DNA of 64,000 nt from Chromobacterium sp. IIBBL 290-4 (GTDB taxonomy: Bacteria > Pseudomonadota > Gammaproteobacteria > Burkholderiales > Chromobacteriaceae), in contig NZ_CP100128.1 of NCBI RefSeq assembly GCF_024207115.1, forward strand, positions 4,092,001-4,156,000, read 5' to 3'. This document shows, in pieces, positions 9,667-19,415 of this stretch. The position numbers were made by a program, and so were the translations under genes. Position 1 is the first letter of the stretch, and each line of letters begins with the position of its first letter. A model generated the notes under the pieces. That model saw nothing but the letters and a program-made list of their open reading frames with translations. It was not told the origin of the DNA and ran no database searches.

Positions 9667-10454
9667 GCCCAGGCCTCCTCATCTGATCGCCGCCCGGCCA
9701 GAATGGCCGCCAGCAGAGACTCTCTTTGCGCGATGAACTCGGGGCTGGATTTGATCGAGCGCGCGCTCTCTCCCGCCCGGTAGCGTTGGCTGAAGCCTGG
9801 CCTCAACCGTTCGACGATGCGTCCCGGCCCCGGCGACATCAGCACCAGCCGCGTCGCCAGAAACAAGGCTTCCTCGATATCGTGGGTAATCAGGAAAACG
9901 CTGCGTTCGGCCTCCGCCCACACGTGCAGCAGCAACTCTTGCATTTGCTCGCGCGTGAAGGCGTCCAGCGCGCCGAAAGGCTCATCCATCAACAAAACCC
10001 GCGCGCTCCCCGCCAACGCGCGGGCAATGCCCACCCGCTGCTTTTGTCCGCCGGACAGCTGCCAGGGATATTTCCCCCCGGCCCCGGCCAAGCCGACCTG
10101 GCGTAGGCGCTCATCCGCCAAAGCCAGCCGCCGCTGCCTGGCCACCCCTTGCAGACGCAAGCCGAACGCCACGTTGTTTCTGGCATCCAGCCACGGCAGC
10201 AAGGCATGCTGCTGAAACACCACGGCGCGCTCCGCGTCCGGCCCGCGGACTGGCGACGTCCCGAATCTCAGCTGGCCGCCGCTCGGCTCGATGAAGCCGG
10301 CGAACAAATTGAGCAGAGAGGTTTTGCCGCAACCGGACGGGCCGAGCGCCACCACCAACTCGCCCGCCTCGATATCCAGCGACACATCCGACAAGGCGGC
10401 CTGGTGCTCGCCGGGGTATTGCAGCGACACGCGCCGGGCAGACAGGGTAGTCAT
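9663..10454 (-). CDS. tauB: Taurine ABC transporter ATP-binding protein TauB
   Basis: A 263-residue ABC ATPase with Walker A GPSGCGKTS, signature LSGGQKQRVGIARAL, Walker B LLMDEPFGALD and switch His (FLITHD). It energises taurine import with TauC and TauA. It lies three bases downstream of tauA and overlaps tauC, a standard tight operon. SsuB of the alkanesulfonate system is a close alternative, but the tauA and tauD neighbours favour taurine. Confidence 0.92.
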   Translation of the reverse strand: MTTLSARRVSLQYPGEHQAALSDVSLDIEAGELVVALGPSGCGKTSLLNLFAGFIEPSGGQLRFGTSPVRGPDAERAVVFQQHALLPWLDARNNVAFGLRLQGVARQRRLALADERLRQVGLAGAGGKYPWQLSGGQKQRVGIARALAGSARVLLMDEPFGALDAFTREQMQELLLHVWAEAERSVFLITHDIEEALFLATRLVLMSPGPGRIVERLRPGFSQRYRAGESARSIKSSPEFIAQRESLLAAILAGRRSDEEAWA

Positions 10455-10457
10455 CGC

Positions 10458-11447
10458 TTACCTCGACGTTTTGACAAAGCGATTGGTCACATACGGGCCG
10501 TAATCGGCTTGCAGAGCCTCCACCTTGCCTTGCGACTTGAGAAAGGCCGCGGTTTTGCCAACAGCCAGGACAAAAGGCGACTGCAATAACGCGATCTGCT
10601 CGTCGCGGCCCAGGAAGCGATTGCCCTTCAGGCCGGCCACCACATCGGGCGCGGCGGCGCCGGTCAGCCGGCTGATCTTGGCGATATTGTCGGCCTTGGC
10701 GATGAAGGCCGGCGGGTTGGCCAGATAGCCGGCGATGGCGTCCAGCGAAACTTTGGCGAAGCGGGAAACGAACTCAGGATGCGCCGCGGCGAAATCCTTG
10801 CGCACCACCCAGATGTCGTAGGTAGGCGCGCCCCATTTGGCGACCTGGTCCGAACCCACCAGCACCTTGCCGCTGGGCTTGATCTTGCCCAGCGCCGGGT
10901 CCCACACATAGGCGGCGTCGATATCGCCGCGCTGCCAGGCCGCGGCGATTTCTCCGGCCCGCAGATTCAGCACTTTCACCTGATTCTGCGGGATGCCCCA
11001 GTGGTTCAATGCGGCCAACAGGCTGTAATGAGTAGTGGAGACAAAGGGCACCGCCACTTTTTTGCCCACCAGATCCTGCGGCTTGCTCACTCCGCTGCCA
11101 TTGCGCGCCACCAGCGCCTCGGCGCTGCCGATCTCGTCCGCCACCAGGAAGGTCTCAATGGGCAGGCCCCGGCTGGCGGCCGCCGCGAGCGGGCTGGAGC
11201 CGATATTGCCGATGGCGACGTCGCCGGAGGCGATGGCGGCGATCAGGTCGGCGCCGCTATCGAACTTGCGCCACTGAATGGCTCGGCCGGTGGCTTTCTC
11301 GTAGGCGCCGTCGGCTTGCGGCACCTTGGTCGGATCGATGCCGGTCTGATAGCCCACGGTGACGGCGTCCGCCGCGCAAGCCCAGCCTGCGGCCAAAGAA
11401 AAGGAAACGGAAAGCAAAAGCCGGGTGAAAATACGCGAACGGGCCAT
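10458..11447 (-). CDS. tauA: Taurine periplasmic binding protein TauA
   Basis: A 329-residue periplasmic binding protein with a clear signal peptide ending in WACAADA. The mature start (VTVGYQTGIDPTKVPQADG) is typical of TauA rather than SsuA. It captures taurine for TauBC. It is the first gene of the operon, with AAGGAGACC directly before the ATG. Sulfur control by a CysB/Cbl-type LysR protein would be usual, but I cannot point to a specific site. Confidence 0.92.
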   Translation of the reverse strand: MARSRIFTRLLLSVSFSLAAGWACAADAVTVGYQTGIDPTKVPQADGAYEKATGRAIQWRKFDSGADLIAAIASGDVAIGNIGSSPLAAAASRGLPIETFLVADEIGSAEALVARNGSGVSKPQDLVGKKVAVPFVSTTHYSLLAALNHWGIPQNQVKVLNLRAGEIAAAWQRGDIDAAYVWDPALGKIKPSGKVLVGSDQVAKWGAPTYDIWVVRKDFAAAHPEFVSRFAKVSLDAIAGYLANPPAFIAKADNIAKISRLTGAAAPDVVAGLKGNRFLGRDEQIALLQSPFVLAVGKTAAFLKSQGKVEALQADYGPYVTNRFVKTSR

Positions 11448-11701
11448 GGTGGGTCTCCTTGTCGAAACCGGTTGCAGATGCGAACCAATCTAACAAGCGA
11501 CCTTCCATCCGCTAAGCAATCATTTCAGGTTTGTTTATTCATTTAACAGCAATGCCGGGAGCGGCATCGCCTTTCCTCATACCGCTGCCTGGGCTCGGAA
11601 AGCGGCGCGCACGTCGGCAAGACTGGATCGCAATTGATGCCTGCCCTTTCGCCGCCTTGTTCGCACCGGCCTTTGCGCGATGAAAAAAGCGCAGCCGCCA
11701 C
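11448..11701. other. Intergenic region, tauA leader side
   Basis: Between tauA and the next minus-strand gene no convincing ORF is seen. The 90 bases next to tauA are A/T-rich and should hold its promoter, but no -35/-10 pair with normal spacing stands out. The rest looks like ordinary spacer. Confidence 0.5.
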
Positions 11702-11732
11702 GGCAAAAAGAAACAGGGCCTTGCGGCCCTGT
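11702..11732 (-). terminator. Intrinsic terminator of the 11765-13381 chemoreceptor gene
   Basis: On the minus strand ACAGGGCC-GCAA-GGCCCTGT is followed by TTCTTTTT. It lies 32 bases beyond the receptor's stop codon. Confidence 0.85.
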
Positions 11733-11764
11733 CGCGGCTTCCCCAAGCCTTGCCTTCGTATGGC

Positions 11765-13381
11765 TCAAACCTGATACTGCGCCACCGTCTGCTGAATATA
11801 GCTAGCCTGCTCGCGCAACTCGCGGGCTGAGCCGGCGGAATTGGAAGAGGCGCGGGAATTGGCCTCCGCCATTTGGGCTATCTGCTCCACTTTCTGGGCA
11901 ATGGTGTTACTGGCGCTGCCTTGCTCGACAATGCTGTTGGATATCTCGCCGATCAGCAGCATGCTGTGCTCGGAATTGGTCTTGATCTGCTGGATGGCGT
12001 CGCTGGCGCCGCGCGCTTTTTCCGCCTCGCTATTCACCCTCTCCACCACTTGCTGCATGCCGGACACCGCCGCCTGCGTACCCTGCTGCATTTTGTCGAT
12101 CACGCCGGAGATCTCGGTAGTGGAGCTGGCGGTGCGTTCGGCCAGCTTTCTCACCTCATCGGCCACCACGGCGAAGCCGCGCCCCATTTCACCCGCCCGC
12201 GCCGCCTCGATGGCGGCATTGAGCGCCAAGAGATTGGTTTGATCCGCGATATCCTTGATCACGCCCAGCACGGTCGCGATGGTCGCGCTGTCGTCGCGCA
12301 GCCGGCCGATGCGCTGGGCCGCGTCGCCGACCGACTCGGCGACCGCGCTGATGCCGTCCACCGTGCCCATCACCACCCGGCTGCCGGTATCAGCTATTTC
12401 GCCGGCTTCGCGAGCCTGTTGATTCGCCTCCTGCGCGCGATCCGCCACATGGTTGATGCTGACGGTAACCTGCTCCACCGCGGCCGCCATCGCGGAAGCC
12501 GACTCGCTCTGCTGCACCGAGCTGCCGGCGATATTGCTGGATGTTTCCGCCATGCTGACGATGGAGCCCTCCATCGCGCCTATGCTGTGGCGGATTTCCT
12601 GAAGGCTCTGCTGCAAGCGGCCCATCAGCTCGTTGAAAGCCGAAGACGCTTGCCCGATCTCGTCCATCCGCGCAACCGGCGCGCGCAGCCGGAAGTCCAG
12701 GCGCGAGCGCACATTCTGCATGGTTTCCAGCAAATTGCTCAGGCTGTTGCGGATATTGACATACAGTTGCGTGCTCAAGCCTCCGCAAACCAGCAAAGCG
12801 GCAGCCAGCACCGCAATGGATAGGGTGAAGGCCGTCTGATAAGCGTCGTCATTGTCTTTGTTCAACTGATCGGCCAACTTGTAGTTGTACTCGATATGAT
12901 CCAGCAACAGTTGATTCAAGGTCCTGGCCTCATCCGCCATATCGCCCAGCATCAGCTTGTCCGCGCCCGCAACGTCATTGGCCTGCATTAATTGCAGATA
13001 TTTATCGCGCTGCTGGCGATAGGTTTTCATCGCGTCACGGTCTGCCTGCAACATTTTGCGGTCAGTATTGTCCGAAATCAGATCTTTTTCGTACTTGTCT
13101 ATCGTCGCATCGAAACGCTTGTCCAGCTCCGACATCCGCGCCTGCTGCTGCGCCTTGGCGGCCGGATCGCTCAGCGCCACGCTGCGCGCCAGAGTCAGCC
13201 TTATGCCGGCCAACGCCTCCTTGCCCTCATCGAGAGCATGGATGCTGGGAAAGGTGTTAATTTTGAGATATTCAAACCGCTCGTTTGCTTTCTTTTGCTG
13301 CCACAGGCCCTGCACGCCGACTACCAGCATGGCGATCAGGGCCAAGGAAATCGTCAGCAGCAGTCTTTTGGTGATCGTCAT
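11765..13381 (-). CDS. Methyl-accepting chemotaxis protein with 4-helix-bundle sensor
   Basis: A 538-residue chemoreceptor. Membrane segments are near residues 7-25 and 187-205, and the ~160-residue periplasmic part resembles the 4HB_MCP sensor family. HAMP follows, then a full signalling domain with the conserved tip ([21 protein letters not shown]) and methylation helices. There is no C-terminal NWETF-type CheR tether. The start is ATG 13381, with GGGAGG at a good distance; the longer frame from 13402 lacks one. The ligand is unknown. It is monocistronic with its own terminator. Confidence 0.9.
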   Translation of the reverse strand: MTITKRLLLTISLALIAMLVVGVQGLWQQKKANERFEYLKINTFPSIHALDEGKEALAGIRLTLARSVALSDPAAKAQQQARMSELDKRFDATIDKYEKDLISDNTDRKMLQADRDAMKTYRQQRDKYLQLMQANDVAGADKLMLGDMADEARTLNQLLLDHIEYNYKLADQLNKDNDDAYQTAFTLSIAVLAAALLVCGGLSTQLYVNIRNSLSNLLETMQNVRSRLDFRLRAPVARMDEIGQASSAFNELMGRLQQSLQEIRHSIGAMEGSIVSMAETSSNIAGSSVQQSESASAMAAAVEQVTVSINHVADRAQEANQQAREAGEIADTGSRVVMGTVDGISAVAESVGDAAQRIGRLRDDSATIATVLGVIKDIADQTNLLALNAAIEAARAGEMGRGFAVVADEVRKLAERTASSTTEISGVIDKMQQGTQAAVSGMQQVVERVNSEAEKARGASDAIQQIKTNSEHSMLLIGEISNSIVEQGSASNTIAQKVEQIAQMAEANSRASSNSAGSARELREQASYIQQTVAQYQV

Positions 13382-13569
13382 CGTCCATTCCTCCCAAGCC
13401 ATCCATAGCCATGTGATGACTAATGGAAATTACTTAGGGTAGTTATAGACAGGAATGGCAGAGTAACAACTAATTCATGAGCATGTTTGCGCCTCATCGG
13501 CATAGACATCGGCTTGCGCCGGCCGGAAGACTTCCTTTCCATCGAACAAATCGGTAAGATTGCGCCTCT

Positions 13570-13593
13570 GCCCGCCCTGACGCGGGCGTTTTT
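13570..13593 (+). terminator. Hairpin plus T-run upstream of the preQ1 riboswitch
   Basis: GCCCGC-CCTGAC-GCGGGC-G-TTTTT. It sits five bases before the riboswitch on the same strand, with no plus-strand gene before it. It may end a small RNA or leader transcript, or insulate yhhQ from other transcription. Confidence 0.7.
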
Positions 13594-13597
13594 GATT

Positions 13598-13636
13598 ACT
13601 GGGTTCCCTCACCCCATTCAGCAAAAAGGCTACAAA
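13598..13636 (+). promoter_or_regulatory. PreQ1-I riboswitch (type 2-like) controlling yhhQ
   Basis: The stem UGGG (13600-13603)/CCCA (13613-13616) encloses the loop UUCCCUCAC. An A-rich tail follows (13623-13629), ending AAAAAGG. The loop CCU can pair with tail AGG to form the H-type pseudoknot of the class, with the loop C for preQ1 recognition. The tail AAGG is also the Shine-Dalgarno sequence, nine bases before the yhhQ ATG, so ligand binding would hide it and reduce translation. The downstream gene imports queuosine precursors, which is the usual regulatory pairing. Confidence 0.8.
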
Positions 13637-13638
13637 CC

Positions 13639-14304
13639 ATGTTTTCCTTTTCCAGCCAGCAGCGCCTGTCCGCGCTGATCCGGCTTTCCGTGTTTCACAT
13701 CGCCATCATCGCCTCCAGCAACTATCTGGTGCAGCTGCCTATCACCGTTTTCGGCTTTCACACCACTTGGGGCGCGTTCACCTTTCCGTTCATTTTCCTG
13801 GCCACCGATCTGACCGTGCGTCTGTTCGGCGCGCCGCTGGCGCGGCGCATCATCCTGGCCGCCATGGTGCCGGCGCTGGCGATTTCCTATCTGGTGTCGA
13901 CGCTGTTCTATCAGGGAACATGGCAAGGCGCTCAGGCGCTGGAGCATTTCAATTTATTCGTCGCCCGCATCGCCATCGCCAGCTTCGCCGCCTACGCGCT
14001 GGGCCAGATTCTGGATGTGCAGGTGTTCAACCGCCTGCGCCGGCTGAAAGCCTGGTGGGCCGCACCGGCGGCGGCAATGTTCTTCGGCAATATCAGCGAC
14101 ACGCTGTCCTTCTTTTTCATCGCCTTCTACAAGAGCAGCGACGCCTTCATGGCGGCCAACTGGGTGGAAATCGCCCTGGTGGACTACAGCTTCAAGGTGC
14201 TGATCTGCATGCTGTTCTTCCTGCCCATGTATGGCGTGGTGTTGAAAATGATAGTCAAGCGCCTGCTGCAAGCCGGCGTCGCCCAGCAGCTTCAGCCCGC
14301 TTGA
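13639..14304 (+). CDS. yhhQ: Queuosine-precursor transporter YhhQ
   Basis: A 221-residue inner-membrane protein of the ECF/VUT-1 family (COG1738) with about six hydrophobic helices and the conserved FPFIFLATDLTVRLFG region. YhhQ imports 7-cyano-7-deazaguanine/preQ1-type bases for tRNA queuosine synthesis. The preQ1-I riboswitch directly upstream supports the substrate. It is monocistronic and ends at a strong bidirectional terminator. Confidence 0.93.
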   Translation: MFSFSSQQRLSALIRLSVFHIAIIASSNYLVQLPITVFGFHTTWGAFTFPFIFLATDLTVRLFGAPLARRIILAAMVPALAISYLVSTLFYQGTWQGAQALEHFNLFVARIAIASFAAYALGQILDVQVFNRLRRLKAWWAAPAAAMFFGNISDTLSFFFIAFYKSSDAFMAANWVEIALVDYSFKVLICMLFFLPMYGVVLKMIVKRLLQAGVAQQLQPA

Positions 14305-14317
14305 TGCCTCATGACGG

Positions 14318-14352
14318 AAAACGGCCAGTTCCTATCGGAACTGGCCGTTTTT
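14318..14352. terminator. Bidirectional terminator between yhhQ and the NTF2-like gene
   Basis: AAAACGGCCAGTTCC-TATC-GGAACTGGCCGTTTTT: a 15-pair stem with A- and T-runs, so it works on both strands between converging genes. Confidence 0.92.
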
Positions 14353-14371
14353 CATTGCCTACCGCCTACGC

Positions 14372-14767
14372 TCAGGGCCGCATCGCCTCCCACACCTTGG
14401 CGCTGTCGACAATCTGCACAAACTTGACGATCTTGCCGGCCTTCAAGGTGTAGACATGGGCGAACGAAGCGGTGAAGGCCTTGCCGGTGGCGAGATACTT
14501 GCCATGGTAAAAGCCCTGGGCGATCACGTTGTCGCCCGCGTCGTAATAGCTGTCCACCGCGGCGCGATACCCTTCCCATTCGCTGCCCAGCCGCTTGAAC
14601 ACGTTTTCAACGATGGCTTGCGGGCCGACAAAGGTGCCCGCGTAAGGGAAGCCTGCGGCCTCGGTCCACTCCGCGTCCGGCGCCAAGGCGGCCAGCAGAT
14701 TGCGGCCGTTGTCCTCGGAACTGCCTTCGTATGTGGCGCGCACGATTTCCAGATTGCTTGAAGCCAT
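14372..14767 (-). CDS. SnoaL/NTF2-fold protein (ketosteroid-isomerase-like)
   Basis: A 131-residue single-domain alpha+beta barrel protein of the SnoaL-like/nuclear transport factor 2 family. Recognisable features are the N-terminal helix EIVRATYEGS, a W-x-E turn (DAEWTEAAG) and the alternating C-terminal strands (HVYTLKAGKIVKFVQIVDS). The family includes isomerases, cyclases and binding proteins, so the reaction cannot be named. AAGGAGC lies 7 bases before ATG 14767; a GTG one codon upstream is less likely. Confidence 0.82.
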   Translation of the reverse strand: MASSNLEIVRATYEGSSEDNGRNLLAALAPDAEWTEAAGFPYAGTFVGPQAIVENVFKRLGSEWEGYRAAVDSYYDAGDNVIAQGFYHGKYLATGKAFTASFAHVYTLKAGKIVKFVQIVDSAKVWEAMRP

Positions 14768-14881
14768 CACTTGCTCCTTTATTGAGAATTACTCTCAAAT
14801 ATAGCCTGGACACGGAAAAATCAAGCCTTACCCGCATTCCAACCATGCGCCGCCAGGCCAGGCCGCCATCCCAACGCGCCC

Positions 14882-16270
14882 TCAGACCTCCCAGTACTCT
14901 TTCACCCGGCCCTGCGAGCCCGGATTCAGTTGCTCGCGCAGGCTGCGCAATTTCTCCGGCTCGCCGCGCACGCGGAAGCGGCTGCCTTCATCCTCGGCAT
15001 GCTCTTCCAGCACTTGGCAGTGGTTGTAGATCTCGCCGCGCAACTGCTGCGCCGACCACGGCAACAACAGCTCGTCCTCAATCAGATCTTGCTGGAAGAA
15101 GGAAACGATGGTGGCGCGCAGGCCGGCGACATCTTCCGGACGAAGCGCGCTCATCACCACGCAGCCGGGGTAGCGCTGCTGCAATTCCGCCGTCCAGGCG
15201 GCCTGCGCGGCTTCGTCGCCGACATGGTCGATCTTGTTGAACACGCGGATGCGCGGCACTTCATCCGCGCCGATTTCCTTCAACACCTCGTCGGTCACTT
15301 CCAACTGGCGCAGGAAGCCCGGATCGCTGGCGTCTATCGCATGCAGCAGCAGCGAGGCGTCCAGCGCCTCTTCCAGCGTGGACTTGAACGAAGCCACCAG
15401 GCCGTGGGGCAGGTTCTTGATGAAGCCGACGGTGTCGCTGACCAAGACCCGCGGCACGCTTTCCGGATGCAGCACCCGCACCGTGGTGTCCAGCGTGGCG
15501 AACAGCTTGTTGGCCACCAGCACCTCGCTGCCGGTCAGCGCCCGCATCAGCGTGGATTTGCCGGCATTGGTATAGCCCACCAGCGACACCCCGCCCAACC
15601 CCAGGCCCTGCCGCTCCAGGCGGCGCGCGCGCTGCGTCTTGCGCTCCAGCTCCATGGCGACGATTTCGCGCTGCAGCTCGGCGATGCGGTCGCGCACCTT
15701 GCGGCGGTCCAGCTCGGTATGCGATTCGCCGGCGCCGCGGCCGCCCATGCCGCTGCGTTGCCGGCCTTGCGGACCGGCCAGCTTGGCCGCCTCGCGCAGG
15801 CGCGGCGCCATATAGCCGAGGCGGGCGATTTCCACCTGGGCGCGCGCCGCGCGCGAACGGGCGTTGCGATGGAAAATCTCCAGGATGACCATGGTGCGGT
15901 CCATCACCTCGCAGCCGACCGCCAATTCCAGGTTGCGCATCTGTGACGGCGAGATCTCATGGTCTACCAGCACCGCGTCGATTTCGACCGCGCTGGCGTC
16001 CAGTTCCTGCGGCTCGTCTTCCAACTCGTCGGCGCGGATGCCGCGCTGGACGTACATCTTGATTTCTTCTAGCTTGCCCACGCCCATATAGGCGGTGCGG
16101 TCGAAGCTATTGCGCTTTTGCGCAAAGGTCTGCACCACCTGGAAGCCCAAGGTCTTGGCCAGCTCGCGCAGCTCGGTGATCGAGGCCTCGAATTCGACAT
16201 CGCTGACTTCCGGCAACTGCACCGAGGCCACAATGGCGTAGCGGGGCTTCTCTTTGACTTCTGTTTGCAT
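14882..16270 (-). CDS. hflX: Ribosome-splitting GTPase HflX
   Basis: A 462-residue GTPase. The N-terminal HflX domain contains the nucleotide-proximal region (SFDRTAYMGVGKLEEI) and a glycine-rich linker (GGRGAGESHTELDRR). The G domain has GYTNAGKST, DTVGFIKNLP and FNKID. HflX binds the 50S subunit and rescues stalled ribosomes, particularly under heat stress. In many proteobacteria it follows hfq; here it stands alone, divergent from rhlE. Confidence 0.95.
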   Translation of the reverse strand: MQTEVKEKPRYAIVASVQLPEVSDVEFEASITELRELAKTLGFQVVQTFAQKRNSFDRTAYMGVGKLEEIKMYVQRGIRADELEDEPQELDASAVEIDAVLVDHEISPSQMRNLELAVGCEVMDRTMVILEIFHRNARSRAARAQVEIARLGYMAPRLREAAKLAGPQGRQRSGMGGRGAGESHTELDRRKVRDRIAELQREIVAMELERKTQRARRLERQGLGLGGVSLVGYTNAGKSTLMRALTGSEVLVANKLFATLDTTVRVLHPESVPRVLVSDTVGFIKNLPHGLVASFKSTLEEALDASLLLHAIDASDPGFLRQLEVTDEVLKEIGADEVPRIRVFNKIDHVGDEAAQAAWTAELQQRYPGCVVMSALRPEDVAGLRATIVSFFQQDLIEDELLLPWSAQQLRGEIYNHCQVLEEHAEDEGSRFRVRGEPEKLRSLREQLNPGSQGRVKEYWEV

Positions 16271-16437
16271 CTGGAAAAGGCTTTACTTTGTTAGGTATCA
16301 GAGGGCAGATAGTACTCGCAAACGGCGCGCTCCGCTGCAGAACCGGCGCCCTTGCCTTGACCGCGCGGCTTGCGCAGCGGATACTCGTGCCGCTTCAGGC
16401 CTATCCGCCTCACTCTAATCACTCATCGCCGTTATTC

Positions 16438-17697
16438 ATGCCATTCATTTCCCTGGGCCTGTCGCCCGATCTGGCCCAGTCCGCCCTTGAACAAGGCTAC
16501 ACCCAAGCCACCCCCATCCAGTCCGCCGCCATTCCCGCGATTTTGCAGGGAAACGATGTCCTGGCCACCGCGCAAACCGGCTCCGGCAAAACCGCGTCGT
16601 TCTGCCTGCCCTTGCTGCAGCAATGGCTGGAAAGCCCGCGCGCCATGCTGCGCCAGCCGCGCGCCTTGATCTTGCTGCCGACGCGCGAGTTGGCGGTCCA
16701 GGTGGGCGGCATCTTGCAGGACTTGGCGCAAAGCCTGCCGCGCAAACTGAAAGTGGCCGTGGTTTACGGCGGCGTATCGATCAATCCGCAAATGATGGCC
16801 TTGCGCGGCGGGGCCGACATCATAGTGGCCACCCCAGGGCGCTTGCTGGACTTGGAAGACCGCAACGCCTTGCGCCTGTCATCGATCAAGACCCTGGTGC
16901 TGGACGAGGCCGACCGGCTGCTGGACCAAGGCTTCGCCGATGAGTTGAGCAGCGTATTGGAACGGCTGCCGCCAGCGCGGCAAAACCTGCTGTTTTCCGC
17001 CACCTTTCCGGCGGAGGTGGGCGCGCTGGCGAACAAGGTGCTGAATCAGCCGCAACGCATCGCCATCGAGCAAAGCGCAGCCACCGCGCCCGACATCCGC
17101 CAACGCGCCATCGAGGTGGATGCCGGCCGGCGCACCATGCTGTTGCGCCACCTGCTGGCGACCCACGATTGGGATCGCGTCCTGGTTTTCGTCGCCAGCC
17201 GCCAAGCCGCCGACCGGGTGGCCGACAAACTGCAGCGCAACGGCGTGTCTGCCGCCGCGCTGCATGGCGACTGCAGCCAGAGCCAGCGCGGCCAAGCGCT
17301 GGCGGATCTGAAAACCGGCCGCTTGCGCGTGCTGGTGGCTACCGATGTGGCGGCTCGCGGCATCGACATCGCCCGGCTGCCGCTGGTGGTGAACTACGAT
17401 CTGCCGCGCTCTCCGGCGGATTACACTCACCGCATCGGCCGCACCGGCCGCGCCGGCGCCAGCGGCGAGGCCATCAGCTTTGTCAGCGCCGATTGCGCCG
17501 CCCATTTCAAACTGATCGAAAAACGCCAGCAGCTGCGCGCGCCGCGCGAGCGCATCGCCGGTTTCGAACCGCTGGAAACCGCCGCTCCCGCCGTTTCGCT
17601 GGCCGACCCGGACGGCAACGGCGGCATCAAGGGCAAACGCAAGAGCAAGAAAGACAAGCTGCGCGAAGCCGCCGCCCTGCAACAACAGGCAGGCTAG
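16438..17697 (+). CDS. rhlE: DEAD-box RNA helicase, RhlE-type
   Basis: A 419-residue helicase with Q-motif (PIQSAAIP), AQTGSGKT, PTRELAVQ, TPGRLLD, DEAD, SAT and HRIGRTGRAG, and a basic C-terminal tail (GKRKSKKDKLREA). Sequence style fits RhlE, which acts in ribosome maturation and RNA turnover. The open frame extends to 16288, but ATG 16438 starts exactly where RhlE proteins begin (PFISLGLSPDL). Its stop overlaps the convergent GH9 gene by four bases. Confidence 0.92.
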   Translation: MPFISLGLSPDLAQSALEQGYTQATPIQSAAIPAILQGNDVLATAQTGSGKTASFCLPLLQQWLESPRAMLRQPRALILLPTRELAVQVGGILQDLAQSLPRKLKVAVVYGGVSINPQMMALRGGADIIVATPGRLLDLEDRNALRLSSIKTLVLDEADRLLDQGFADELSSVLERLPPARQNLLFSATFPAEVGALANKVLNQPQRIAIEQSAATAPDIRQRAIEVDAGRRTMLLRHLLATHDWDRVLVFVASRQAADRVADKLQRNGVSAAALHGDCSQSQRGQALADLKTGRLRVLVATDVAARGIDIARLPLVVNYDLPRSPADYTHRIGRTGRAGASGEAISFVSADCAAHFKLIEKRQQLRAPRERIAGFEPLETAAPAVSLADPDGNGGIKGKRKSKKDKLREAAALQQQAG

Positions 17698-19373
17698 GCC
17701 AAACCGCCGCGCAGGCCCAGCGCCAGCATCAGCCACGCGCCATGGGGCAGCCATTGCTCGCTCCAGCGCCAGGATTGGCTGATGTCGGTCTGCTCCGGCC
17801 GCAAGAAGGCGATCCCCGCATCCTGCCCCGGCGCGGCCGTGACGCCGTTGCACACGCCGCCGTTGGCGTTGTAATAGCCGGGCTCGTATTGCGGGTTATT
17901 GCGGCCGCGGCCTTGCAGCATGCAGATGTCGAAAGGGTTGCGCCCCAATATCCAGTCCACCGCCGCCTGGGCGTAATCGCTCAAAATCTCCGCCTGCTGC
18001 GGCCATCTGGCCGCGCCGGCCCACGCCGCGGCGGCCAGGGAGCCCAGCCTGGCGTTTTCCCCTTGCCACCAATAGCCGCTGGCGTTGCGCTGCGCCATGA
18101 AGAAGCGCAATTGGGGCTCATCATCCGGCCGCGCCAGCCACTGCCTTGGATAGGCGAAGGGATTGCCCGGCTGCGCGGTGCGCCGCACTTCGCTCAACAA
18201 GCCGCGCAAGCAGGATTGGCCGGCCTGTTCGGCGTAAGGGCTGTTGCCGCGGACTTCCAGATAGCGGATCAGCGCGATGTAAGGCAGGCCGGCATCGGAG
18301 GCGTGGCAGAAGCTGTGCCGGCGCTCGGCGTCCAGCCAAAACCAGCCGTCTCTATGCTGCCGCTCCAGCACGCAGGCCGCCCTTTCATCGGCGGCGTCGG
18401 CATATTGGCGTTCGCCGCTGGCGGCATAGAGTTCGCAAGCGGCCAGCAAGGCGCAGTAATCGTCGATCAGATTTTCCTGCCCGTCGGGCAGGTAGTCCGC
18501 CCCGCGTTCCTGCAAATGGGCAAATCCGCGGCGGGCGCCGCTCAGATAGTCGGCGCGCGAAAACGCTCCGTCCCGCAGCAAGGACGAGGCGGCCGCCAAC
18601 GCGGCGATGGCCATGCCGCCGCCTTGCCGCCAGCCGGCCTGATACTGTTCGGAACGGTGGCCTTGCTGGGTGGCATAGCTGCACAGGCTGCGGCGGTTCT
18701 CGTCCTTGCTCCAGCCGTCGAACAGCGTTTGGTAGAAGAAGCCGCTCTCATGCTGCATGCGCAGCAGAAAATCCGCGCCATGCAAGGCCTCGTCCTGCAG
18801 CCTTTCGTCGAACCATTTCGGCTGCCTGGGCAAGGCTTGACGGGTGCGCGCCAGATTCCACACCAAGAGCGGCGTCTGCTGCGGATTCAAGTGATTGGCG
18901 TAGCTGAGGTGGGTCAGATACTTGGAGCAGTCGCCGGAAGCGTCGAACCAGCCGCCATGGGCGTCGCGCCGCTCCTCGCCGCCCTCCACCGGCGCCCGCC
19001 GGTCCGCCTGATCGTAGACGCCAGTGCAACGCTGGGATTTGAAATAATTGAGCAGATCGGACAGCAGCGGCTCGGCGAACAACCGGTGGCCCACCTCGAA
19101 AGGCGCCGACACCAAGGGCGGCGCGGAGCCATCCAGCCACAGCTGATAATGGCCGGGGCGGCTAAGCGCGCTCAGGTCGATGCGCCAATAGGCGGCCTCG
19201 CCCCACTCCGGCACCGCGCCCAAGGCTTGAACAGGCAGTTTCAGCACAATGCTGCGGTCCGCATCCAATACCGAAACGCCGGCCGGATGCGCGCCGGCCT
19301 CGCCCTGCAGCAGCGCGATCTTGCGTCCCGCGCTGTCGAATCCCAGATGATTGAACAAGAATCGCCAAGCCAT
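17694..19373 (-). CDS. Cytoplasmic GH9 glycosidase, probable exo-beta-glucosaminidase
   Basis: A 559-residue protein with an N-terminal Ig-like (CelD_N) domain and a GH9 (alpha/alpha)6 catalytic domain. The GGWFDASGDCSKY motif carries the base/nucleophile-activating Asp residues, the N-P-F-D motif lies near the C-terminus, and the probable acid is E539 in WRWSEQW. There is no signal peptide, so it acts on imported substrate. In Vibrio chitin-catabolic clusters a similar cytoplasmic GH9 enzyme splits (GlcN)2 or chitobiose. The neighbouring BadF-type kinase, sugar ABC importer and ROK regulator support that use; cellobiose is the main alternative. It lies 42 bases after the ROK gene in the same direction. 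Confidence 0.85.
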   Translation of the reverse strand: MAWRFLFNHLGFDSAGRKIALLQGEAGAHPAGVSVLDADRSIVLKLPVQALGAVPEWGEAAYWRIDLSALSRPGHYQLWLDGSAPPLVSAPFEVGHRLFAEPLLSDLLNYFKSQRCTGVYDQADRRAPVEGGEERRDAHGGWFDASGDCSKYLTHLSYANHLNPQQTPLLVWNLARTRQALPRQPKWFDERLQDEALHGADFLLRMQHESGFFYQTLFDGWSKDENRRSLCSYATQQGHRSEQYQAGWRQGGGMAIAALAAASSLLRDGAFSRADYLSGARRGFAHLQERGADYLPDGQENLIDDYCALLAACELYAASGERQYADAADERAACVLERQHRDGWFWLDAERRHSFCHASDAGLPYIALIRYLEVRGNSPYAEQAGQSCLRGLLSEVRRTAQPGNPFAYPRQWLARPDDEPQLRFFMAQRNASGYWWQGENARLGSLAAAAWAGAARWPQQAEILSDYAQAAVDWILGRNPFDICMLQGRGRNNPQYEPGYYNANGGVCNGVTAAPGQDAGIAFLRPEQTDISQSWRWSEQWLPHGAWLMLALGLRGGLA

Positions 19374-19415
19374 GCCGCCCCCTTATCCGTGTGGATTGAA
19401 CCGCGAGCCCCAAAC

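Noticed and set aside
13487..13678. 63-codon frame upstream of yhhQ
   Set aside because: It runs through the terminator hairpin and the riboswitch, which explain the sequence better.
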